Positions 23,501 to 35,500 of a stretch of 64,000 nt of DNA are shown here, one piece after another. Position 1 is the stretch's first letter. Each line of letters begins with the position of its first letter. The stretch spans positions 12,420,089 to 12,484,088 of the forward strand of contig OX365956.1 in NCBI GenBank assembly GCA_947247005.1, in the 5' to 3' direction. The notes below the pieces were generated by a model. The model saw nothing but the letters and a program-made list of their open reading frames with translations. It ran no database searches and was not told the origin of the DNA. Position numbers and translations under genes: made by a program. This DNA comes from Spisula solida. Taxonomy: Eukaryota > Mollusca > Bivalvia > Venerida > Mactridae.

Positions 23501-26500
23501 CAATAAATATTTAAATGAGCTTAACGTGACGTTAGCCAATCCATGCATTGATCCGTCAATGATGTCAGGATAATATCAACGTCGCCATGACGTCGCGCTC
23601 ATTGTACCGCTGAATTTTGGCTGAAACTTATGCAGGGGTGTCAATTTTCCGGCTTTATCCGGAATTCCGGATTTGTCTATCCTTGAAGAACTATGCTTTC
23701 TGACCAAAATAAAAGTTATTTGATGAAAATATCTCAAGAAATGGCAAAGTTATGGTCAATTATATCTGCTGTAAAGGATTTTCTTCAATAAAAAGTTTGA
23801 AAAACTGAGTTATATATGGTTGACGGCCTCTAGTGTGTCAAAAATGGTCAGCCGCATATGATTTTCAGGATTTTTAATTTGGCTCTGTTGACACCCCTGC
23901 TTATGCAGCGTACATTATCCTTTTGAACAATAATGAGCGTTTTCTAAGGTTATGTGATAAATAGAATCTTACATTCGTGCTCATTACATACCAGTTTTAT
24001 TAAACTCATCGACAAAAACAAAATGACACTCGGCAAAGCCTCGTGTCATATCATTTTGTCCACTCGTTTAATATAACTCGTATGTAATGAGCACTCATGC
24101 AAGATCCTCTATGTGCATCATGTACTCATTATATCATACCTTTTCATTTCAAAATTAAATTCAAATCAAAATAACCAGTGATATTTTTCCTTCTTTGTTT
24201 GCTACCAGTAAACTGTACCTTCCCAATTTGAAAAAGGCTGTAATTTTCCCAAATTTAAATGGAGAAATTCCCAAATGAACATTAAAAAAAATTATTTTCA
24301 AAATCGGACGTAAAATGACAAAGTTATGAATATTTTTGACAAGAGGTCAAGCATAAAAGTTTACAAAAACCAGTGAACAATCACATGTAATCTCTTTTTC
24401 TGTTTTAATTTGGCCTTTCTGCTTCATGAAAATTCCCAATTTCAAGTTGTCATGACGCGAAAATTCCAAATCTGAAAGGACCCTTTCCCAAAGCAGCAAA
24501 AAAATCACTGAAATAACATTTTCCTACAACTGAAGTACTTTTCACAGTTACTTTTTCTGTATAAACGAAACGCTGGAAGATAACTGATGACGAATTATAT
24601 ATTTATAATGTATTTGTGTTATAAAACTATGTGTAATGTTGTGTAATATTTCAGTTCTGTTGAGGCTTATGGAAAGGAAGAATCGGAGGGTTTTAGTATA
24701 TCAGCATTCCTTAAAGCTCTAGGAAACTTTGCTGGTATATTTGGTGGAGCATTCCTCATTGGATCGTTGATTGGAATGATAACAGCATTGCTGACCAAGT
24801 ACACGAAGATCCGAGAGTTTCCATTGTTAGAGACAGCACTATTCTTCCTTATGTCATATGCATCATTTCAAACAGCTGAAGCTGCTGGCCTAACTGGTAC
24901 TTTTATTTTCCTTTTTAGTCCCCTACCGGTTTTTGACCGGAGGGGACTATAGGTTTGCCCTCCGTCCGTCCGTCAGTCCGTCCGTCCGTCCGTCAAACAA
25001 TCTGGATCCTGACATAACTCAAACAATTTTCAAGCTAGGTTTATGAAACTTGGTATGTGGATAGGGGGCAATAGGGGGATTATGCACGTCCAAAAATATT
25101 TTGATTCTGACAAAAATTGTGGTTGCTATGGCAACAGAAAGAGTGAAAATATGCCCAAATCTGGATTCTGTCATAACTCAAACAGTTTCCAAGCTAGGTT
25201 TATGAAACTTGATATGTGGATAGGGGGCAATAAGGGGATTATGCACGTCTAAAAATATTTTGATTCTGACAAAAATTGTGGTTGCTATGGCAACAGAAAG
25301 AGTGAAAATATTCCCAAATCTGGATCCTGCCATAACTCAAACAGTTTCCAAGCTAGGTTTATGGACTTAATATGTGGATAGGCGACAATAAGGGGATTAT
25401 GCACGTCTAAAAATATTTTGATTCTGACAAAAATTGTGGTTGCTATGGCAACAGAAACATTGAAAATGGCCTCAAACCGGTAGGGGACTTCTGTATTGCT
25501 TGTTTTTCTTGATACTTCTGCATTTACAGTCAGCCACAATGCCTTAAATGTCCATAAGTTTGAATAATTGCTTTACTGTAGATGAATTTTCTTTTTACTA
25601 TGTTTTGCTTGGGCTCTCTCAGTATGTTTTGTTCTATCTGTAACATTTTGTTACGAAGTGTGCCAAATTTCATGACAATTGATGGAGGAAGGAGTTTAAA
25701 GAAAACAGAAATAGGAGTATCAACGGTACATGTAGCATTAGAATTGCCGTTAAGTGTAGTACTTATAAAGCTATTGTGAGAACGAAGCCAGCAATAAAAA
25801 AATGCATTGTTTATCTGTGCTGCATTCCCAGATACCCCACAAGCAAGTGAATGTATTTGCTTATTGGCATTATGTTGACCCCAACATGTGACACATTCCC
25901 AGATACCCCACAAACAAGTGAATGTATTTGCTTATTGGCATTATGTTGACCCCAACATGTGACACATTCCCAGATACCCCACAAGCAAGTGAATGTATTT
26001 GCTTATTGGCATTGTGTTGACCCCAACATGTGACACATTCCCAGATACCCCACAAGCAAGTGAATGTATTTGCTTATTGGCATTGTGTTGACCCCAACAT
26101 GTGACACATTCCCAGATACCCCACAAGCAAGTGAATGTATTTGCTTATTGGCATTATGTTGACCCCAACATGTGACACATTCCCAGATACCCCACAAACA
26201 AGTGAATGTATTTGCTTATTGGCATTATGTTGACCCCAACATGTGACACATTCCCAGATACCCCACAAACAAGTGAATGTATTTGCTTATTGGCATTATG
26301 TTGACCCCAACATGTGACACATTCCCAGATACCCCACAAGCAAGTGAATGTATTTGCTTATTGGCATTATGTTGACCCCAACATGTGACACATTCCCAGA
26401 TACCCCACAAGCAAGTGAATGTATTTGCTTATTGGCATTGTGTTGACCCCAACATGTGACACATTCCCAGATACCCCACAAACAAGTGAATGTATTTGCT

Positions 26501-29500
26501 TATTGGCATTGTGTTGACCCCAACATGAGACACATTTCCAGATACCCCACAAGCAAGTGAATGTATTTGCTTATTGGCATTGTGTTGACCCCAACATGTG
26601 ACACATTACCTAGGCTCCAGCGTTTATGTGTTAATTTCATTAATTGTCCACTATAGACATTTTATTGTTAAAAACTCTTGTATATTTGATGATAGTAAAA
26701 GGATGATAATTTGCTACCTATTACAAGTATCTGATAGATAATAGAACATGATAGTTTCATTCAATACATGGTTTTATTACTTGCAGGCATTGTTGCTGTG
26801 TTATTTTGTGGTATATGTCAAGCTCATTATACATACAATAATTTATCTGATGAGTCAAAAATACGGACAAAACAGGTAAGATTTTCAATACCTTCCACAT
26901 TTCATTTAATGGGATACATCTGATGTAAAGTCAAGAAAATGAGTTGATACTTTTTATCCCCCCCCCCATCCTTAAATGTGTTAAAAGTGCTATATAAATA
27001 CGGTATAATAAAATAATAATAATGGTATTAGATATGACAGTTGTTGACTGATATTCAGGTGATTATGATGTTTTGTTGACCTGCAAAAAAGTTATATTGA
27101 CCAATGACGAAAACTGTTAAATATTTACCTACATAAGATAGAATAAAGTCAACATGAGTTGTGATTTATATCACGTGCTTGTTTTCTTTCCTATGTTTAT
27201 AATATTTAGTAAACTAATCATACTGAATTACGTTCCCATGAATTATAGACTCAAATACTTTCTCTCCCATGAATTATAGATTCAAATACTTTCTCTCCCA
27301 TGAATTATAGACTCAAAGAATTTCTCTACCAGCTAACAGATGTGTGCATTGTCATTGTAGAAAGTTTGCAATTATTTCTAGCACTATTTCACACACTCTG
27401 TGTTTTAATGGTAGTACCAGTTTTAACTTCCATAAGTACAGAAAATGTGCACTTTGCCCACCTGGGGTGGTATATCAATATTGATCTTACTTAAGGATAA
27501 GGACAACCCATCAGATCACACCATATTAAACTCTTGGTCAGTAACAGGCGATATGATTGGCATCCTTATTCTCCAATTAAATAAGATCGATAGTGAATAC
27601 CACCCCTGGACATTTGTAATATAACAGTTGTTTGTATTTTTCAGTTGTTTGAGTTGATGAATTTCATGGCTGAGAATTTTGTGTTCCTGTATATTGGCGT
27701 GTCTGTATTTACCTTTGAAAATGTAAAATGGAATGTATGGTTTATTCTAGCAGCTTTTGTATCCTTTATATTGATCGCTTATATTGTCCATAAATTGGAT
27801 TATCCACCGGCTAGAGACATTGAATGATAATGTAACCTCAACCTGCATACCTCTCTCCTTCCCCATTTGAAATGATATGTGCCATAGTTGACACCCGTGT
27901 CTATCTATCTAGTTCTAGTTTACTTAATCTTTACAAAACTTGGACCCAAACTGTGTCTTTGTAAAAGCTAGGTCAAGTTCACAACTGGGTCATCTGTTGT
28001 CAACTTTTCAGAAATTAGGTCACTGAGTCTAATCAAGAAAAAACATTGTTAAAACTCTACATGAGGTCTAATAACAAGGTTCATGAATGGCTGAATTTGG
28101 CCCTGCGTTTTGTCAAAAAATAAATGTGCATGTTCCTATAAATCTTTCCTACATTTGTAATAACCTAACATAATAATATGTTGATAAATATGTCATTTTT
28201 ACCAAGAAATGTAATTTTTATGACTTTTATGATGAAATAGCTGCTGTTCCTGAACAGCTCTTGTTATCTTAAGACCTAAACAAGTCATAATTTGTGAACC
28301 TTGTCCTTTGGGTTGTGTTTGTAACAGGGTCATCTGGTGTGGAAAACTGGGTCACCAGACTAAATTTAACAAAAAGATTATACTAAAAAGGCTGGGAAAG
28401 CAGCACTGAACAATTAACGCAGAGCTGTAAAGTCTACGTCAAGTTTGCAACTAGGTCATATGGGGTGAAATACTAGGTCATATCATAAAAAAATACTGAT
28501 TTAGCCTAACTTTAAGTCTTCAGATTACCATCGGTAGATGAGCCTCATTTATTATTAGGGCAGTACGTTAGGGGTCAAGGTCACCCCATGACCTTTACCA
28601 TTAATGATAATTTGGTAATCTCTTGTTATCACGACTTTTCAAAGAAATGTAGGGCTATTTTCCAATCAAATAAACCTGTATGTATGACCTTTAATACAAT
28701 ATTAATAGGATCAATACTTCAACTGGATTAAAAACAAAATTTCTAGAATTGCTTTGTTAAACTCCATCGTCCGTCTGTCCACAATTTGCTTGTGCAGACA
28801 CTAGTGGTCACCATTTTGATGTAATCTTTATGAATCTTGGTCACTATGATCATCTCAACAATCTAGATCAAGTTTTGTATAATGTCGTCTGGGGGTAAAA
28901 ACTAGGTCACTGGATCAAATCATAGAAAATCTAGGTCAAGTTCGATGTTTGGCCATTCATGCTAAAAAAATTAGCTCTCATGGTTAGAATGTTTATCTAG
29001 ATGGAATCTAGGTTGAGTTTCGGTATGGGTCGTCTGATGTCAATAACAAGGTCACTGGTTAAGACAATATGAAAACCTTCTGCATGCAATAGAGGCTGCA
29101 TTTACGAGGTGAATCTTTCCCAGAAGTTGTAAAAAATGACTTAGTCCGAAATTATAAATTGTTACTCGGGTCACCATAGGGGCATGCATGCTCTACTATG
29201 ACAGATGAGCAACCTAAGGCCTTTTTGGTCCTCTTGATTCCAATTGTTGCCACATGTTGGCAGCCATCCAGAAGAATGCTATACATTTTAGATTTTGAAG
29301 GATCATGCTGCAGATATGTCCTAGTTTGAGTATAAAGTATCATTGGCACTTTATTATGCCCCATCTTTGTATATTGCTTTGCACATGTCTGTCGGTCCGG
29401 CGGTAGGTCGGTAGACCAAATGGTTTCCGTTCAATAACTCAAGAACGCTTTACCCTAGGATCTTCACATGGTGGTTACAGTCAACAGTAGATGACCCCAA

Positions 29501-32500
29501 TGGATTTTGAGGTCATTAGGTCAAAGGTCTAGGTCACTGTGACCTTTACCATTTCAGATTATTTGGCTGCCATGGGGGCATATGTGTTTTACAAACATAG
29601 GACTTCATTTTCAAATAAGACTGTTGGTAGATTTAGTAGTGGAGTTTGTAGATTCAGTAGTAGATTTAGTAGTGGAGTTAGTGGATTTAGTAGTGGAGTT
29701 TGTAGATTCAGTAGTAGATTTAGTAGTGGAGTTAGTAGATTTAGTAGTGGAGTTTGTAGATTTAGTAGTGGAGTTTGTAGATTTAGTAGTGGAGTTTGTA
29801 GATTTAGTAGTGGAGTTTGTAGATTCAGATGTAGATTTAGTAGTGGAGTTTGTAGATTTAGTAGTGGAGTTAGTGGATTTAGTAGTGGAGTTAGTAGATT
29901 TAGTAGTGGAGTTTGTAGATTTAGTAGAGGAGTTTGTAGATTTAGTAGTGGAGTTAGTGGATTTAGTAGTGGAGTTAGTAGATTTAGTAGAGGAGTTTGT
30001 AGATTTAGTAGTGGAGTTAGTGGATTTAGTAGGGGAGTTAGTAGATTTAGTAGAGGAGTTTGTAGATTTAGTAGTGGAGTTAGTGGATTTAGTAGTGGAG
30101 TTTGTAGATTTAGTAGAGGAGTTTGTAGATTTAGTAGTGGAGTTAGTAGATTTAGTAGTGGAGTTTGTAGATTTAGTAGAGGAGTTTGTAGATTTAGTAG
30201 GGAGTTAGTGGATTTAGTAGTGGAGTTAGTAGATTTAGTAGGGGAGTTAGTGGATTTAGTAGTGGAGTTAGTGGATTTAGTAGTGGAGTTAGTGTATTTA
30301 GTAGTGGAGTTAGTGGATTTAGTAGTGTAGTTTGTGGATGATTTAGTAGTGGAGTTAGTAGTGAAGTTTGTGGATGATTTAGTAGTGGAGTTAGTAGTGG
30401 AGTTAGTGGATTTAGTAGTGGAGTTTGTGGATTTAGTAGTGGAGTTAGTAGTGGAGTTAATAATGGAAATTTACAAAGCCAGCAAGTTATCTCTTGATGT
30501 ACACAGATCTGCTCTCATATTAAATGTACTGAGAGTTTTGTCTGTATTCAGGATCACTGTATAATCCTTGACACAATGTCTAGATATCTATTATTATAGC
30601 TCGAGGTATGAATGTATACCCACTGTCTATGTTGTTAAATATTGGAAGAAGGAATAAAATCTCAGCTAACTTGATGCACATGATGATGTTCTCAGGTAAG
30701 ACCATTACTTGCTGATTTCCATTTCCATTTGGAATTGGCCATTTATCCCAGACCTATAGAATGAAAAGCCACTTGTTTTTCAAATAAATATTGTAATATA
30801 TGTAGTTATTCTATGGCCTTAGGCTTTAAGTTTACAATTATTGCAGCAGTGATTGACCTGCTGCTGTGATTGAGCTCCAATGATCGGGCGGTCAAGTGTA
30901 GTTTAGAACAATATGCGGAATTAGTTGGTCGACTGGTTCCTGCTTTGCACATTTTATCTTTTTTGACTATCATTGAATGCCATTTTGACTTAGCAGTTGA
31001 AAACAGAAATGATGTAGACATGTTACTTCAAAATGACATGCCCTATTCTTTTGCTCCCTAAAAATAGAGAAGACGATTCGTTAAAATCTGAAGTAAAGTG
31101 TTGCGCGGGACATCAAACAAAATGATTTTTGGCAATGTTTGCTTTTTAAAAACAAAAAAATGCATGAAATGATAAATTAGTCCCCTATCGTTTTCAACCA
31201 GAGGGGACTATAGGTTTGCCGTCCGTCAGTCTATCCATCTATCTGTCAATAAATCTGAATTCTAAATTCTTCATGGTACATATTTAATTGTCATCTTTTG
31301 TTGATATTTCAGGTCTAAGGGGAGCGATTGCATATGCATTAGCAATACGTAATACATCATCAGAAGCTAGACAACATATGTTATCTGCTACAATGTGTAT
31401 TGTATTAGTGACTGTGATGTTGTGTGGTGGATTTGTCACACCCACATTGCAGTTCCTACAGATAAGGTAACACAATATATTTCAAATTGTTCTCATGCAT
31501 TTGTGGACTGTACTGTGCTATTGTGCAAAAAAAAACTTTACATTATTCATATATTGATATTTCAATGCTCATTAAAGAAATAACCAAGTTCAGACATGGG
31601 ACATTTTAAATGCCCGGCCCGTTGAAGAATTCCAGGAAAAATAACCCAGAATTACTGAACGGAAAGGGGAATAACTGATTTTGTTAAAACTGCATTATGC
31701 GTATTCAAACTATCGTTCATGGGCTGTTGACCTGTTTTAATGTTGTTATCATAGAAAAAACTTGTTATGAAACTTGGTCACAATGATCATCTCAACAAAT
31801 TCTAGATCAAAGTGCGAAATTCGGTCAAGAACTAGGTCACTAGGTCAAATCACAGGGCTTGCATGCAATACTATGACAGGTGAGCGACCTATGGCCCTTT
31901 GGGCCCTCCTGTTAAGTATCTTCTCCTAACTACTTGACACAATATTTTCAGGGTTGGTGTTGAAGAAGATCCTCCAGAGTCAGCAGATGTGAGAACTGTA
32001 AGTTTGATATATACCATAGTTATATACTGTCTACCAACATATACATATTTATATACTGTCTACCATCATATATATAGTTATATACTGTCTACCATCATAC
32101 ATAGTTATATACTGTCTACCATCATATATATAGTTATATACTGTCTACCATCATATACATAGTTATATACTGTCTACCATCATATATATAGTTATATACT
32201 GTCTACCATCATACATAGTTATATACTGTCTACCATCATATACATAGTTATATACTGTCTACCATCATATACATAGTTATATACTGTCTACCATCATATA
32301 CATAGTTATATACTGTCTACCATCTTATATATAGTTATATACTGTCTACCATCATACATAGTTATATACTGTCTACCATCATATATATAGTTATATACTG
32401 TCTACCATCATATACATAGTAATATACTGTCTACCATCATATACATAGTTATATACAGTCTACCAACATAAACATAGTTATATACTGTCTACCATCATAT

Positions 32501-35500
32501 ATATAGTTATATACTGTCTACCATCATATATATAGTTATATACTGTCTACCATCATATACATAGTTATATTCTGTCTACCATCATATATATAGTTATATA
32601 CTGTCTACCATCATACATAGTTATATACTGTCTACCATATATACATAGTTATATACTGTCTACCATCATACATAGTTATATACTGTCTACCATCATATAC
32701 ATAGTTATATACTGTCTACCAACATATACATAGTTATATACTGTCTGCGGTAAGAAAATCCTCAATCAAACAAGACAATGTAACTTACACAATCATTATT
32801 TCATTGGGTATCTTTTATGTATGTTATTTACTATGAGCATGTAATGTATACATGCATAATTATTATGCATTTCTATAAAACCTGATTTTTCCAGCACACA
32901 TTATTTGGCACACCAATTTATCCGGCACCAGTGATGTTTTTCCTTCTTTATTTGCTACCGGTCAACGGTACCTTTCTAATTTGAAAAATGCTATAATTTT
33001 CCCAAATTTGAACGGAGAAATTCCCAATGAAAATAAAAAAAATCAAAATCGGACATAAAATGACAAAGTCATGAACATTTTTAACAAGAGGTCAAGCCTA
33101 GAAGTTTACAACAACCAGTAAACAGTCACATGTAATCTCTTTTTCTGTTTTATTTGGCCTTTCTGCTTCATGAAAATTTCCAATTTCAAGTTGTCACGAC
33201 GCGAAAATTGGAACGGACCCGTACCCTTTCCCAAAGAGGCAAAAATATCACTGGGCACATTGCTTTATCCGGCATATATTCTTGCCTCTACCACAATCTC
33301 AATCATTATCAACCTGTTCCTGTATATGTCTTGTTGCTATATTATATATTTCCCTCTGCTTATTCTCTGTATGGTTGCTAGGCAATGTCCAGACAGAGAC
33401 AGTATAGTACAATGGAAGTACCCAGACATACAGAATCTCCTCCTGATCAACCATCATCTGTAAGTAACCTACACACTAAGTAACCTACACTGTAATATTA
33501 TATAACACAATTCTGGTAAGTTGGTGGACTATGCTAGCAGTGTCAGTGCAATAATTCCAATGAGGATTCAACCAATACTCTCAGGGGAATGTAAATTCTG
33601 CTTCATGTTCGACCGCTGTAGTTTTTATGCTCTGCCATGAAATGGCGGAAGGGCATATACCGGTAGTGTTTACCCTGTCCGTGTGTGTGTATGTGTGTTC
33701 GAAAATGTGAAATCATGTCCACTCTGTCTGATTGGATATTTATAATACAGTGTTCCCTCTCGTAACGTCACCTCTCTCAAACGACTCCCTCCTTTAAACG
33801 ACATTCAAAATTCCTCCCATGCAATTTCAACGTTAAATTCCCTCCGAGAAACGACACCTCCCTTCTACGGCAAACGTCACTCAAAAGTCGTACCGACACT
33901 AAGAATTACCTCTCCGGACCGGCAAAGATTAAGTCAGTTGTTGATTGTTTTCATAAGTATTGACACTGTCTGCCAAATGTGTTAATATGGTATACTAATC
34001 ATCATTGAGAAGCTTGTAAATCGCTATTTTTCACACTTGCATTGTGACACGATTAACAAATTGTGGTTTGGTCTTATTGGATAATTACGGCGATTAAATT
34101 GTTTTCATTCATTGGTGGTCTGTATAATAACTTTGGTCAGGGTAAGGTGAGAAACTTGTATCTTCTAATTAAAATAAAGTGACAATTAATGCATCTTTTC
34201 TAATAAGAAAAAGGAAAGCGTTTGTTTATTTTAAAACAAATGGCGTCGGGAGTATGGTACCGTCTAAAGCCCGTCCGATCCGGACCGTCATGTATGTAAA
34301 TTTGTGTTCACGAACATTCTGTAATTTTGTATGTACATGTATTCAGTACTTATTTTCATGGCAAAATCGGCGAAATAATTTAATTTTATATATTTAATAA
34401 GATCATAATCTGGTCAGGAGTTGGCAGCCTCAATACACTTTATTCATATTAACTATTTATGACATGCTGCTTGTGTACATCATGTACATATTTTGGAGGT
34501 TAAATCATGCTATTTATGCACCAGTCAGTTAGAAGTACAGTCCCTCTCCACAACGGCTCCCTCTCTTCAACAAACACTGTCTGTCTCCCACAAATGTCGC
34601 TCAAGAGAGGTAACACTGTACTTGGTACAAATATTCTCCACATCAAGACAATGTCACATTATGTGTCATGCGCAAGACCCAGGTCCCTAGCTCAAAGGTC
34701 AAGGTCACACTTAGAGGTCAAAGGTTAAAAAGTTCAAAATAGTCATTCAAATCGTGCCCACTCTGTAACGATGTCATATCTAATTGGATATTTGAATAAT
34801 TTAGTACGAATGTTCATCACAAAGTAAAGTACACAAATTTTGTCTGCTTTGTTACTTTGTTATTTAATGACTTGGTAACATTCACATTCATACCCTGAGA
34901 TCCCTACCTAATATTACACAGGGGTGGTGTTCAATATTGATATTATTAGTCCCCTACTGGATTTGCTGCTACACAAAGACCATACTTTTCTGCAGAAATT
35001 CTGAAAATAATAGTTATTTAATAAAAAAATTCAAATGTGGAGCAAGAAAATGTTCGAGAAAAATCACATTAATTCTACGCTGTACATTAACTTTCGAAAA
35101 AAATGTCACCAGTGCGATAAAGTTAAATGTATTATCTTTCCAACTGCTATCCCAAACTAGAATTAGCATGTGCCTGATTTCAGAATGAAAATGTCCAAAT
35201 TGAGCGACTATTTTTATGTTGCGCACCATTGTATAAATATAGATTATAGGCTACATATATTTATAAACCAAGTGTCAGGACGTGTCAGGTATAATATACC
35301 AAAACCTCAAAAAAAAAAGTGTCAGGTGTCAGTGCAAGGAGGTGTATATTATAAATTTTTTTTTTAAAGGTGGCGTACATGTTTGATTTGACTGAAATCT
35401 GTACAGAATTTCTCAGATAACCTTTAGAACAACCAGGGGTTCCATTTGACTTGGGAGTAGGGGTTTTGACCCTTGAAATTCCCTAAAAGCCACAGGCTCA

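Larger units (their letters stand above)
27759..30583 (+). other. Intron 9, U12-type (minor spliceosome) GT-AG intron
   Basis: 5' site GTATCCTTT (27759-27767) is an exact U12 consensus. The branch-point match TCCTTGAC lies at 30565-30572, with its A at 30571, 12 nt before the AG at 30582-30583, inside the usual U12 window. There is no strong polypyrimidine tract. A second AG at 30598-30599 looks U2-like but breaks the frame. The intron holds AGGTCA-family repeats and a 21-bp minisatellite. Confidence 0.92.

Noticed and set aside
22769..23514. Three overlapping ORFs of about 200 codons
   Set aside because: They are all one 30-bp minisatellite read in three frames; a period divisible by 3 keeps every frame open.
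25870..26552. Series of minus-strand ORFs beginning MWGIWECV
   Set aside because: A 71-bp tandem array. The ORFs recur at the repeat period and end on the same stop each time.
27645..27827. Exon 9 open frame as the true C terminus of a short exchanger
   Set aside because: The last 23 codons lie past a perfect U12 donor and lack family similarity, while conserved downstream exons complete the protein.
29539..30330. 263-codon ORF with FSSGVCR repeats
   Set aside because: A 21-bp minisatellite in an intron. Two frames are open equally, with no start or splice context.
30600..30695. Exon 10 starting at the AG of 30598-30599
   Set aside because: From phase 0 this breaks the frame and loses the ISIIIA residues; the AG at 30582-30583 is 12 nt from the U12 branch point and keeps frame.
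33154..33463. 97-codon ORF running into exon 13
   Set aside because: It is mostly a dispersed repeat; exon 13 is read in a different frame fixed by splice phase.
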